In this document: in pieces, positions 44,308 through 53,822 of the stretch
How positions within the stretch are numbered: position 1 is the stretch's first letter
Layout: each line of letters starts with the position of its first letter
Translations under genes and position numbers: made by a program
NCBI GenBank assembly: GCA_963722815.1
Contig: CAVROM010000002.1
Span: 186,001 to 250,000 of the forward strand
Direction of reading: 5' to 3'
DNA: 64,000 bases
From: DASQFQ01 sp963722815
GTDB lineage: Bacteria; Actinomycetota; Thermoleophilia; Solirubrobacterales; Solirubrobacteraceae
The notes under the pieces: generated by a model
The model's database searches: none
What the model was told of the DNA's origin: nothing
Seen by the model: only the letters and a program-made list of their open reading frames with translations

Positions 44308-46437
44308 CTATGCGCGGGCGGGCTCCACGTCCAGCTCGGGCAGGATCCGCTCGAGCCAGTTCGGGATCCACCAGTTGCGGTCGCCGAGCAGCTGCATCAC
44401 GGCGGGCACCAGCACCATCCGCACGAGCGTCGCGTCGAGGAAGATCGCCGATGCGAGCCCGATGCCGAACAGCTTGAGGAACACGTCGGGCGCCGCCAGG
44501 AAGGCGAGGAACACCACGACCATGATCGCCGCCGCCGCGGTGATCACGCGCGCGGTCTTCGCGAGGCCGTCGGCCACCGCCCTGCGCACGTCGCCGTCCT
44601 TGAGGTACTCCTCGCGGATCCGCGAGATCAGGAAGACCTCGTAGTCCATCGAGAGGCCGAACAGGATCGCGAACATCATCACCGGCATGAACGGCGCGAT
44701 CGGCACCTCGTGGTCGATCCCGATCAGCTGACCGAGCGCACCGCCCTTGGCCACCATCGTCATCACGCCGTACGCGGCGCCGACCGAGAGCAGGTTCATC
44801 ACCGCCGCCTTCAGCGAGATCAGCGGCGAGTGGAACGCGACGAGCAGCAGCAGGAACGACAGCCCGACGACGCCGGCGATGAACAGCGGCATGCGGTCCT
44901 TGATGTAGGAGCTCTGGTCCTCGAGCGCGGCCGTCACGCCGCCGACCTCCACGTCGACGCCGGTGCCGGCGAACGACTGCGGCACGACGTCGTCGCGGAT
45001 CCGCTCGACCAGGTCCGAGGTCGCCTTGTCCTGCGGCGAGCCTTTCGGGATCACCGTCACGATCGCGGCGTTGCCCTCTTTGTTGATGCGCGGCGGCACG
45101 ACGAACGCCACCTCGCGGTCACCGCGCAGCCGCTGCGCGAAGGCGTCGACCTTCGGCTTGGCCGAGGCGTCCGGCAGGTCGGCGGCGATCACCAGCGGTC
45201 CGTTGGCGCCGGGCCCGAAGCCCTCCGTGTTCAGGTCGTAGGCCTGACGGGTCATCGTGCTCGGCGGGTCGTTGCCGGCATCGGGGAAGCCGAGGCGCAT
45301 GCCCAGCGCGGGCGCCGCCAGCGCGAGCAGGATCGCGGCCGCCGGGATCGCGAAGGTCCACGGCCGGCGCTGCACCGCGTGGCTCCACCGCGCCGCGAGC
45401 GACTCGCCGGCGTCGGCCTTCGGCTTCCGGCGGCCGACCAGCGGCAGCCGCCACCGGTCGACGTTCGGCCCGAGGTAGGAGAGCAGCGCCGGCAGCAGCG
45501 TGACCGCGGCGAGCATGACGACGAGCACGGCGAGCGACGCCGCGATGGCGACGCCGTACATGTACGGCAGGCCGGTCAGCATCAGGCCGAGCACCGCGAT
45601 CACCACGGTGCTGCCGGCGAGGATCACGCTGCGCCCTGCCGTCGTCACCGCCTCGATCACCGCGTCGTGTGGGTTCTTGCCGTCGTCCATCGCCGCTCGG
45701 AATCTGGTCAGGACCAGCAGCGCGTAGTCGACGCCGACGCCGATCCCGATCAGGCCGGAGACCGCCGTCGTCCAGTCGGGCACGTCGATGACGTTGGCCA
45801 GCAGGACGATCAGGCCGCCGGAGGAGATGCCGAGGCCGAACAGGGCGATGACGAGCGGCAGGCCGGCGGCGACCACGGAGCCGAACGCGATCAGGAGCAC
45901 GATCGCGGCGCCGAGGAACCCGAGGCCCTCAGGGCTGGTCGACGACTGCGCCGCGTAGATCGGATCGCCGAGGAGCTTGATCTGGAGGCCGTCGGCGCTG
46001 TTCTTCTCGGCTGCGGCGATCAGCTTCTCGCCGTCCTCCTTCGGGACGTCCCAGCCAGGGACGGTCAGCGGCAGGGTGGTCGACCCGATCTTGCCGTCCT
46101 GCGAGACGCGGATCGCGGTCTCCTGGCCGATGTGGTCGACCTTCTTCGCCTGCGCGAGGAACGCGTTGATGCGCTTCTGCGCAGCAGGGCTCTTGGCGCC
46201 GGCGGGGTCCTTCCAGGCGACGTAGATCTCCTGGCCCGAGTAGCCGCCGAAGCGCTTCTCGGTCAGGGCGCCGGCCGCCTTGGACTCGGAGCCGGGCGTG
46301 TTGTAGTCGGCGTTGAACTCGCCGGCGAGAGCGCCGCCGATGCCGATGATCACCACCGTGGCGACGATCCAGGTCAGCACCATGCGGCCGCGCCGGCGGT
46401 AGGAGAGGTCTGCGAGTCGAGCGAGATGACGAGTCAT
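44308..46437 (-). CDS. MMPL-family (RND superfamily) membrane transporter
   Basis: 709 residues with two repeats of one helix, one large outer loop and five helices. Signatures are GIGVGVDYALLVLTRFRAAM in the first repeat and LFGLSMDYEVFLISRIREEY in the second, which carry the conserved Asp-Tyr pairs of the proton relay. Actinobacterial relatives export lipids or drugs. It is transcribed convergently with the effector pair and divergently from the large secreted protein. The frame is intact. Confidence 0.92.
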   Translation of the reverse strand: MTRHLARLADLSYRRRGRMVLTWIVATVVIIGIGGALAGEFNADYNTPGSESKAAGALTEKRFGGYSGQEIYVAWKDPAGAKSPAAQKRINAFLAQAKKVDHIGQETAIRVSQDGKIGSTTLPLTVPGWDVPKEDGEKLIAAAEKNSADGLQIKLLGDPIYAAQSSTSPEGLGFLGAAIVLLIAFGSVVAAGLPLVIALFGLGISSGGLIVLLANVIDVPDWTTAVSGLIGIGVGVDYALLVLTRFRAAMDDGKNPHDAVIEAVTTAGRSVILAGSTVVIAVLGLMLTGLPYMYGVAIAASLAVLVVMLAAVTLLPALLSYLGPNVDRWRLPLVGRRKPKADAGESLAARWSHAVQRRPWTFAIPAAAILLALAAPALGMRLGFPDAGNDPPSTMTRQAYDLNTEGFGPGANGPLVIAADLPDASAKPKVDAFAQRLRGDREVAFVVPPRINKEGNAAIVTVIPKGSPQDKATSDLVERIRDDVVPQSFAGTGVDVEVGGVTAALEDQSSYIKDRMPLFIAGVVGLSFLLLLVAFHSPLISLKAAVMNLLSVGAAYGVMTMVAKGGALGQLIGIDHEVPIAPFMPVMMFAILFGLSMDYEVFLISRIREEYLKDGDVRRAVADGLAKTARVITAAAAIMVVVFLAFLAAPDVFLKLFGIGLASAIFLDATLVRMVLVPAVMQLLGDRNWWIPNWLERILPELDVEPARA

Positions 46438-46580
46438 CAGGGGGGAGCGCTCCTGTCTAAGCGGAACCTATGTTCCGCAAGATCCTGAAGGGGCAGGCCG
46501 TTCCCTCCTACGGGGCTGGCCGCCGGGTGGCGGTACGGGTAGCCGCACCGCGCCGCCCTCGACCTTCGGCCAGCGCGCTT

Positions 46581-46597
46581 TCCTCCCAGGGGGAGGA
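46581..46597 (+). promoter_or_regulatory. Inverted repeat containing the likely ribosome site of the large secreted protein
   Basis: TCCTCCC-AGG-GGGAGGA is a perfect 7-bp stem with a 3-nt loop ending 15 bp before GTG 46613. The 3' arm is itself a Shine-Dalgarno-like GGGGGAGGA. Folding would hide it, so translational control is possible. Confidence 0.35.
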
Positions 46598-46612
46598 CGA
46601 TCGCACTGCACC

Positions 46613-49600
46613 GTGCCTTCGCTCTGTCGGATCACGCTCGCCCTCGCGGCGACGCTCCTCGTCCTTGCCGCGCATCCCGCCGCCGGCCTGGCTGCATGCG
46701 CCAACCCGGTGGCGTGCGAGAACGAGAAGCCGGGGACGGCGCCGAACGTCTGGCAGGGCGCCACCGACAGCACGATCCAGGGCTACGCGACGTCGATGAG
46801 CGTGAACGTCGGCGGGACGATCCGCTTCAAGGTCAAGACCAACGCGAGCCGGTACCACCTCGACATCTACCGGCTGGGCTATTACCAGGGCAACGGCGCG
46901 CGCCTGCAGCAGGCCAATGTCCAGCCGACCGCGAGCCTCCCGCAGAGCCAGCCCGCCTGCCTGACCACCTCGTCCACCGGCCTGATCGACTGCGGCAACT
47001 GGGGCCTGTCCGCGTCCTGGACGGTGCCGGCCGGCTCGGTCTCCGGGGTCTACGTCGCGCGACTGGTGCGCGACGACACCGGCGGCGCGAGCCAGATCCC
47101 GTTCGTGGTGCGCGACGACGCGGGCGCCTCCGACATGCTCGTGAGGACGTCCGACGCGACGTGGCAGGCCTACAACGCCTACGGCGGCAACAGCCTCTAT
47201 TCCTGCACCGTCGCGTGCCCGCCGGGGAGCCCGAACGCCTACAAGGGCGCATTCTCGGTCTCCTACAACCGGCCGTTCGACGGCACCGTCCAGGACTCGG
47301 GGCGTTCGTATCTCTTCTACGCCGAGTACCAGATGATCCGGTTCATCGAGCGCAACGGCTACGACGTGAGCTACACGAGCCAGGCCGACGCCGATGCCAA
47401 CGCGGCCGTACTGCGCAACCACAAGATGATCGTCTCGAGCGCGCACGACGAGTACTGGTCGGCGGGCGAGCGCACGAACATCGAGGCCGCGCGCGACGCC
47501 GGCGTGAGCCTCGCGTTCTTCAGCGGCAACGAGGTGTTCTGGAAGACGCGCTGGCAGTCCAGCAGCGCTGACGGGACAGCCACCCAGTACCGGACGCTCA
47601 CCTCATACAAGGACACGCACTTCGACGCCCCGACCGACCCGGTGGCATGGACGGGTACGTGGGCCGACCCGCGGTTCACGCCGCCCGCCGACGGCGGGAG
47701 ACCGCAGAACTCGCTGACCGGCCAGCTGTTCATCGTCAACGCCGGAACGTCGGACATCACCGTCCCGGCGGCCTACAAGAACCTGCGCCTGTGGCGGAAT
47801 ACCGCGGTGGCGAACCTCAGCGCCGGGCAGACGCGGACGCTGTCGCCGGGCGGGGACACGCTCGGCTACGAGTGGGACATCGACGCCGACAACGGCTCCC
47901 GCCCGGCCGGCCAGTTCCAGCTCTCCTCGACCACCGTGAGCGGCGTCGAGTCGTTCACCGACTACGGCAGCAGCGTCGCCTCGCCGACCACGCAGACGCA
48001 CCACCTGACGATGTACAAGGCCCCGTCGGGCGCGCTCGTGTTCGGCGCTGGGACGGTGCAATGGGCGTGGGGCCTCGACGTGAGCAGCGGCTGGAGCTCC
48101 AGCAGCCCGCCCGCCTCCGCGCCCGACCCGGTGATGCAGCAGGCGACGATCAACCTGTTCGCGGACATGGGCGCCCAGCCCACGACGCTGATGAGTGGGA
48201 TGGCGCCCGCCAGCAAGACGAGCGACACGGCGGCGCCGAGCACGACGATCACCAGCCCGACGGCGGGCGCGGCGATCGCCGACGGGACCCAGGTGACGAT
48301 CTCCGGCACCTCGACCGACGCATCGGGCCAGGTGGCCGGCGTCGAGGTCTCGACCGACAACGGCAGCACGTGGCATCCCGCCACCGGGACGACGTCCTGG
48401 AGCTACACGTGGAACGCACACGGCGCGCCGAGCACGACCATCAAGGCGCGCGCGGTCGACGACTCCGGCAACCTCGAGTCGGCCGCCCCGAGCGTGAGCG
48501 TCAACGTCGGCTGCCCGTGCACCCTGGCGGGCTCGACGACGCCCAAGGTCCTAGACCAACAGGACTCCAACGCGGTCGAGCTCGGGATGCGGTTCAAGGC
48601 CGATCTCGACGGCACGATCACCGGCATCCGCTTCTACAAGTCCACCGCCAACACCGGCACGCACGTCGGCAACCTGTGGACCACGAGCGGGACGCTGCTG
48701 GCGACCGGCACGTTCTCGGGCGAGAGCGCGTCGGGCTGGCAACAGATGACGTTCACCACACCGGTCGACATCACCGCGGGCACGACCTACGTCGCCTCCT
48801 ACTTCGCGCCGCGCGGTCACTACTCGTCCTCGCCGGGCTTCTTCTTCCAGCCCGGCCCGAGCGGATCCAACGCGCTCGACAGCCCGCCCCTGCACGGGAT
48901 CAGCGCGAACGGCGGCGTCGCCAACGGCCTCTACTCCTACGCGAGCTCGAGCACGTTCCCGACCTCGACGTTCAACGGGGAGAACTACGGCGTCGACGTC
49001 AGCTTCGTGCCGAAGCTGCCGCCGGGCCCGACCGGCACGCCGACGGCGACGGCGGGCACCGGCTCGGCCACGGTCAACTTCTCCGCGCCGGCCACGGGCG
49101 GGCCCCCGACCCGCTACATCGTCACGCCGTTCATCGGCTCCACGGCGCAGGCGCCCACGACCGTGACCGGCACGCCGCCCACCACCTCGGTGCGGGTCAG
49201 CGGCCTCGACCCCGCGACCTCGTACACGTTCAAGGTCCAGGCGGCGAACGGCAGCGGGACCAGTCCGTTCTCGGCCGCCTCCAACGCGATCACACCGTTG
49301 CCGCCGACGGCGCCCAATGCGCCGACCGGCGTCACCGCCAGCGGCCAGAACCGCCAGGCGACCGTCCGCTGGACGGCGCCGAACGACGGCGGCGCCACGA
49401 TCACGCGCTACACGATCACGTCGTACGCCGGCGGCGTCGCGCAGTCCACGACCCCCGTGACCGGATCTCCCGCGCCGACCACCGGCGTGGTGACCGGTCT
49501 CACCAACGGCTCGGCCTACACGTTCACCGTCAGCGCGACCAACTCGGTCGGGACGAGCGGCGACTCGGCGGCCTCGAGCGCCGTGACCCCCAACGCCTCG

Positions 49601-52123
49601 CCGCAGTTCGTGCAGCGCGTGTCCGGGCGGACCGTCGCCTCGTCGCTGCAGCTCACACCGGCCTCGGTCATCACGACGGGGAACCGGATGGTTGTCATGG
49701 CGGGCGTCTGGAGCAACAGCTCGGCGACGATCTCCGGCGTCACCGACAGCGCCGGCAACACGTACACGAAGGTCACCAGCCAGGTCGCCAGCGACAAGAC
49801 CGAGCTCAGCGTCTGGAGCGCGCCGATCACCGCGGGCGGCGGGCGGCCGGCGATCACGCTGACCGCGACCGGCAGCGCCGACATCGGCGGCGCCGCGCTC
49901 GAGTACAGCGGGCTCTCGACGGCCTCCGGCGCAGCGGCGATCGACCAGTTCAAGACCGCGACCGGGACGTCGAGCGCGAACGGCTTCGTCACCTCCGGGC
50001 CCACCGCCGCGCTGACGGGGGACAACGGGCTGGCGATCGGCTTCTACGCCGACTCCGGCTTTGGGCGCACGCTCGCCGCGGACCCGAGCTACACGGAGCG
50101 GGTCAACGTCTCGCCGACGTCGGACATGGAGTTCGTGGCCGAGGACGCCCTGCCGCTGCGCGGTGACACCCCCGCGGCCCGGGTCTCGACCGGCGCGAGC
50201 ACGCCCTGGCTGATGGCGACCGTGGTGTTCAAGACCGGCGTGACCGCGCCGCCTCCGCCGCCCGTGCTGTCGACCACGCCGGCCTCGCTGTCCTTCTCGG
50301 GGACGGCCGGCGGGGCGAGCCCGGCGGCGAAGACGATCACCGTCTCCAACACCGGCGGCGGCACTATGAACTGGACGGCGTCGGACAGCGCGAGCTGGCT
50401 GAGCGTCTCCCCGGCGAGCGGGACGAACGGCGGCACGGTGACGGTCACGCCGTCGATCACCGGCCTCGCAGCGGGCACGTACACGGCCGACGTCACCGTC
50501 GCGGCCGCGGGTGTGTCGGGCTCGCCGAAGACGATCCCGGTGACGCTGACGCTCGACGCGCCGACGCCGCCTGCGCTCACCGTGTCGCCTGCCGCGCTGT
50601 CGTTCTCGGCGGTCGCGGGCGGGCCGAGCCCGGCGGCGAAGACGCTGGCGATCTCGAACACCGGCGGCGGTTCGCTGGACTGGACGGCGTCCGAGAGCGC
50701 GAGCTGGCTGGCGGTGTCGCCGGGGAGCGGGACCAACGCCGGGACGGTGACGGTGACGCCGTCGATCACGGGGCTCGCCGCGGGCACCTACACGGAGGAC
50801 ATCACGCTCGCGGCGGCCGGCGCGACCGGCTCGCCGAAGACGGTCACCGTCACGCTGACCGTAGATCCGCCGACGCCGCCCGCGCTGTCTGTGTCGCCGG
50901 CCGCGCTGTCGTTCTCGGCGGTGGCCGGTGGGTCGAACCCGGCGGCCAAGAGCTTGGCGATCTCGAACACGGGCGGCGGCTCGCTGGACTGGACCGCGTC
51001 GGAGAGCGCGACCTGGATGAGCGTGGCGCCGTCTTCCGGCACGAACTCCGGCACCGTGACGGTGACGCCCTCGATTGCCGGGCTGACGGCCGGCACCTAC
51101 AGCGAGGACATCACGCTCGCGGCGGCCGGCGCGACCGGCTCGCCGAAGACCGTCACCGTCACGCTCACGGTCGACCCGCCACCGCCCCCGGTGCTCTCGG
51201 TCACGCCTGCGACGCTCGCGTTCACGGCGACCGTCGGCGGCACCGACCCGGCGGCCAAGACGGTGGCCGTGAGCAACACGGGCAGCGGCTCGATGAGCTG
51301 GACGGCGTCGGAGAACGCGACCTGGCTCAGCGTGTCGCCGGGGAGCGGCACGAATGCCGGAACGGTCACGGCGACGCCGACGATCGCCGGCCTCGCCGTC
51401 GGCACCTACACGACCGACGTCGCGTTCACCGCGCCGGGCGCGACGGGCTCACCGAAGACCGTCACCGTCACGCTGACGGTCGGCCCGCAGGCGCCGTCCA
51501 ACCTCGTCGGCGCCTGGGGCTTCGACGACACGAGCACGACGACGACCGCCGACGGCTCCGGCAGCGGCAACACCGGCACACTCAACGGCCCGGTCCGCAG
51601 CGCGGCCGGCAAGTTCGGCGGCGCGCTGAGCTTCGACGGCATCAACGACTGGGTGACGGTCGCCGACGCCAACTCACTCGACCTCACGACCGGCATGACG
51701 CTCGAGGGCTGGGTCCGCCCGACCGCGGTCGGCACCGGCTGGCGGACGGTCATGCTCAAGGAGCAGCCGTCGAGCCTGATCTACGCGCTCTACGCCGGCA
51801 ACGGCAAGGGCAAGGCCGCGACCGACGTCTTCACCACCTCCGACATCGGCCTGAGCGGGACGACCAACACGCCACTCAACGCCTGGACGCATCTTGCCGC
51901 CACCTACGACGGGACCACGCAGCGGCTCTACGTCAACGGCGTCCAGGTCGCCTCGAAGGCGGTGACCGGCGGGATCAAGGTCTCCACCGGCGCGCTGCGC
52001 TTCGGCGGCAACGGCACCTGGAGCGATGAGTGGTTCGCCGGCCTCCTCGACGAGCTGCGCGTCTACAACCGCGCGCTCACCGCGACCGAGATCCAGGCCG
52101 ACATGGCCCGCCCGGTCAACTGA
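46613..52123 (+). CDS. Giant secreted multidomain protein (DMFase-like N-terminus, DUF4082, FN3, BACON-like repeats, LamG)
   Basis: 1836 residues. Signal peptide 1-27. Residues about 40-520 resemble the large subunit of N,N-dimethylformamidase-like proteins (DIYRLGYYQGNGAR, DMLVRTSDATWQAYNAYGG, AHDEYWSAGERTNIEAARDA, FFSGNEVFWKTRW). Next come an Ig-like domain (535-640), DUF4082 (645-800), two FN3 domains (803-896, 900-993), a jelly-roll-like unknown (996-1209), four BACON-like repeats (1213-1625) and a C-terminal LamG/concanavalin-like domain (1628-1836). Probably extracellular and involved in polysaccharide or surface binding. Start GTG 46613 is the least certain part. Confidence 0.85.
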   Translation: MPSLCRITLALAATLLVLAAHPAAGLAACANPVACENEKPGTAPNVWQGATDSTIQGYATSMSVNVGGTIRFKVKTNASRYHLDIYRLGYYQGNGARLQQANVQPTASLPQSQPACLTTSSTGLIDCGNWGLSASWTVPAGSVSGVYVARLVRDDTGGASQIPFVVRDDAGASDMLVRTSDATWQAYNAYGGNSLYSCTVACPPGSPNAYKGAFSVSYNRPFDGTVQDSGRSYLFYAEYQMIRFIERNGYDVSYTSQADADANAAVLRNHKMIVSSAHDEYWSAGERTNIEAARDAGVSLAFFSGNEVFWKTRWQSSSADGTATQYRTLTSYKDTHFDAPTDPVAWTGTWADPRFTPPADGGRPQNSLTGQLFIVNAGTSDITVPAAYKNLRLWRNTAVANLSAGQTRTLSPGGDTLGYEWDIDADNGSRPAGQFQLSSTTVSGVESFTDYGSSVASPTTQTHHLTMYKAPSGALVFGAGTVQWAWGLDVSSGWSSSSPPASAPDPVMQQATINLFADMGAQPTTLMSGMAPASKTSDTAAPSTTITSPTAGAAIADGTQVTISGTSTDASGQVAGVEVSTDNGSTWHPATGTTSWSYTWNAHGAPSTTIKARAVDDSGNLESAAPSVSVNVGCPCTLAGSTTPKVLDQQDSNAVELGMRFKADLDGTITGIRFYKSTANTGTHVGNLWTTSGTLLATGTFSGESASGWQQMTFTTPVDITAGTTYVASYFAPRGHYSSSPGFFFQPGPSGSNALDSPPLHGISANGGVANGLYSYASSSTFPTSTFNGENYGVDVSFVPKLPPGPTGTPTATAGTGSATVNFSAPATGGPPTRYIVTPFIGSTAQAPTTVTGTPPTTSVRVSGLDPATSYTFKVQAANGSGTSPFSAASNAITPLPPTAPNAPTGVTASGQNRQATVRWTAPNDGGATITRYTITSYAGGVAQSTTPVTGSPAPTTGVVTGLTNGSAYTFTVSATNSVGTSGDSAASSAVTPNASPQFVQRVSGRTVASSLQLTPASVITTGNRMVVMAGVWSNSSATISGVTDSAGNTYTKVTSQVASDKTELSVWSAPITAGGGRPAITLTATGSADIGGAALEYSGLSTASGAAAIDQFKTATGTSSANGFVTSGPTAALTGDNGLAIGFYADSGFGRTLAADPSYTERVNVSPTSDMEFVAEDALPLRGDTPAARVSTGASTPWLMATVVFKTGVTAPPPPPVLSTTPASLSFSGTAGGASPAAKTITVSNTGGGTMNWTASDSASWLSVSPASGTNGGTVTVTPSITGLAAGTYTADVTVAAAGVSGSPKTIPVTLTLDAPTPPALTVSPAALSFSAVAGGPSPAAKTLAISNTGGGSLDWTASESASWLAVSPGSGTNAGTVTVTPSITGLAAGTYTEDITLAAAGATGSPKTVTVTLTVDPPTPPALSVSPAALSFSAVAGGSNPAAKSLAISNTGGGSLDWTASESATWMSVAPSSGTNSGTVTVTPSIAGLTAGTYSEDITLAAAGATGSPKTVTVTLTVDPPPPPVLSVTPATLAFTATVGGTDPAAKTVAVSNTGSGSMSWTASENATWLSVSPGSGTNAGTVTATPTIAGLAVGTYTTDVAFTAPGATGSPKTVTVTLTVGPQAPSNLVGAWGFDDTSTTTTADGSGSGNTGTLNGPVRSAAGKFGGALSFDGINDWVTVADANSLDLTTGMTLEGWVRPTAVGTGWRTVMLKEQPSSLIYALYAGNGKGKAATDVFTTSDIGLSGTTNTPLNAWTHLAATYDGTTQRLYVNGVQVASKAVTGGIKVSTGALRFGGNGTWSDEWFAGLLDELRVYNRALTATEIQADMARPVN
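50240..51490 (+). repeat. Four tandem BACON-like repeats within the giant protein gene
   Basis: Four units of about 306-309 bp start near 50256, 50565, 50871 and 51177. Each encodes a strand pattern with LSFSAVAGG, AAKTLAISNTGGGSLDWTAS, SGTNAGTVTVTPSI and GLAAGTY. Long stretches are nearly identical at DNA level, for example around 50813-50865 and 51119-51171, indicating recent duplication or gene conversion. Confidence 0.8.
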
Positions 52124-52134
52124 GGCGCCGACAG

Positions 52135-52221
52135 CGGAGGGGGCGGGATTCGAACCCGCGGACGAGTTGCCCCGTCTCCGGTTTTCAAGACCGGTGCATT
52201 CGACCACTCTGCCACCCCTCC
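52135..52221 (-). tRNA. tRNA-Ser(TGA)
   Basis: Read on the minus strand. The 7-bp acceptor stem GGAGGGG/CCCCTCC closes the molecule. The anticodon loop CTTGAAA gives anticodon TGA, with a long variable arm and the T-loop GGTTCGAATCC. CCA is not encoded. It decodes UCN serine codons, chiefly UCA. Confidence 0.95.
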
Positions 52222-52266
52222 GGGGCGCAGACGCTCAGGCTAGGCGGTTGGCGGCTGCCGAGGCTT

Positions 52267-52272
52267 TACACT
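52267..52272 (+). promoter_or_regulatory. -10 box TACACT of tRNA-Ser(GCT)
   Basis: TACACT lies 12 nt before the tRNA 5' end. The same hexamer occurs at the same distance before tRNA-Arg (52411). No clear -35 was identified. Confidence 0.45.
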
Positions 52273-52284
52273 GGCCCCGAGCCG

Positions 52285-52374
52285 GGAGAGGTGGCCGAGT
52301 GGCTGAAGGCACTCGCCTGCTAAGCGAGTATGGGGTCACAAGCTCCATCGCGGGTTCGAATCCCGCCCTCTCCG
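52285..52374 (+). tRNA. tRNA-Ser(GCT)
   Basis: 90 nt. Acceptor GGAGAGG/CCTCTCC, anticodon loop CTGCTAA (GCT), long variable arm and T-loop GGTTCGAATCC. It decodes AGC/AGU. CCA is not encoded. Confidence 0.95.
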
Positions 52375-52410
52375 CTCTCCCCCGAAGGTGCCGCCCCCAA
52401 GATCGGCGGC

Positions 52411-52416
52411 TACACT
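52411..52416 (+). promoter_or_regulatory. -10 box TACACT of tRNA-Arg
   Basis: TACACT ends 13 nt upstream of the tRNA-Arg 5' end, mirroring the arrangement before tRNA-Ser(GCT). Confidence 0.45.
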
Positions 52417-52429
52417 CGGGGGCCGCTCT

Positions 52430-52506
<77 letters not shown>

Positions 52507-52556
52507 GCGGGATCCCAGTTCTGTAGGGGATTTCCGTCCATCGGCGAACGCCTAGA

Positions 52557-52600
52557 GGTGGCAACAGCGGTGGCAACAGGGCAACACTGATGGTGTTGCC
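52557..52600 (+). promoter_or_regulatory. Direct repeats and start-codon palindrome upstream of integrase 1
   Basis: GGTGGCAAC occurs at 52557-52565 and 52569-52577 (12-bp period). Then GGCAACAC-TGATG-GTGTTGCC (52580-52600) is a perfect 8-bp dyad with the integrase ATG (52590) in its loop. The same layout precedes integrase 2. Candidates are integrase or excisionase arm sites, an autoregulatory operator, or an RNA hairpin at the start codon. Confidence 0.55.
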
Positions 52601-53709
52601 ACTCGGGCCGACCGAGGTGCCGGGCGTCTACCGGCGTGGGTCGAAGTTCGTGGTGGTTTACCGCGTCGACGGCCGCCAGCGCAAGCAGTCAGCCGACACC
52701 CTGGCCGGCGCCCGCGCGATCAAGTTGCAGCGCGACGGCGAGGCGCGTGTGCTGCGCCGCGGCCCGACGTTGCACGGCCTCAGCCTCGCGTGGCTTGATC
52801 GCTACGCCGGCAGCGGGCGAGACAGCGTGCGCGCGAACACGCGCGGCGCGTACCGGCGGCTACTGGTCAACTTCGCGCTGACCTACTTTGACCGAGAGGT
52901 TCGTGTCGGCGAGCTGGACCGCGCCGGAGTCCAGCACTTCGTTGACTGGCTGACGACGCGCCCCGGGCGCGACGGGCGGCTCTGTAATCGGTCGATCGCC
53001 AACACGCTCACGCCGCTGCGGCTCGCGTTAGACGCGGCCGTCGCCGACGGTCTACTCGACGCGAACCCGGCGCAGCACGTCGTGCTGCCGCGCCGCCGCG
53101 CCCGTCGCGCCTGGTCGATGCGCGAGCGGCGCTTTCTCACACGAGGCGAGCTCGTGCGGTTGCTCGACGAGGTCCCGGCGAAGTGGCGGCCTCTGTTCGA
53201 GTTGCTTGCCGCGACCGGGCTGCGGATCTCTGAGGCGGTCGGGCTGCGCTGGAGCGATCTCGTGCTCGACAGCGACACGCGCATCTGCAGGTGCGGCGCG
53301 CGATCGTCAAGGGCGTGATCGTCGCGCCAAAGTCCCGGCACGGCGCGCGGCTGATCCCGCTGACGCCCGAGTTCGCTGCCACGCTGCGCGCTCATCGGCC
53401 TTGCAATGCCATCGAGGACGCGTTCGTATTCCCGGTCGCGACGGCTGTGCGTCCGATCAGGGCAGCCTGCGCCGCCGCGTGCTTATCCCCGCCGCCGAGC
53501 GCGCGGGACTGACCGCTGTCGGCTTCCACACCCTCCGCCACACCTGCGCGTCGATGCTCATCGAGGCAGGTCTGAGCCCGCTGCGCCTGCAGCGCTGGAT
53601 GGGTCACCACTCGCCCGCGTTCACCCTCGAGACCTACGGGCACCTGATCGACCGCGACCTCGGACCCGCACTCGACCTCCGTCAGGAGCTACGGCGCGCC
53701 CAGCCATGA
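52590..53709 (+). pseudogene. Tyrosine integrase 1 (island A), broken by two single-base deletions
   Basis: Closely similar to integrase 2 along its length: VLPLGPTEVPGVYRRGSKFV at the start, TGLRISEAVGLRW (catalytic Arg), FHTLRHTCASMLIEAG (His-x2-Arg) and TLETYGHLID (Tyr). Compared base by base with integrase 2, one base is missing near 53283 and one near 53432. The first frame therefore stops at 53318. The catalytic tyrosine would not be made, so the island may depend on the neighbour's integrase. A sequencing error remains possible. Confidence 0.85.
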
Positions 53710-53822
53710 TCAAGGCCGCACCGCGGGCACGGCGTCCAGACCGCCAGTTGCGTGACGCCCGCTTCGCCCAGGCGATGCGGGCACCCCCCGCCTGCAACAT
53801 CAGACGCTCGGAGCTCGTCTAA
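53706..53822 (+). CDS. Small basic protein coupled to integrase 1
   Basis: 38 residues starting MIKAAPRARRPDRQLRDARF. ATG 53706 overlaps the integrase stop (ATGA). A homologous frame follows integrase 2 at 63824 with the same overlap, which argues that it is a real gene. The Arg-rich composition would suit DNA binding. It may be shortened here relative to the second copy. Confidence 0.45.
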   Translation: MIKAAPRARRPDRQLRDARFAQAMRAPPACNIRRSELV

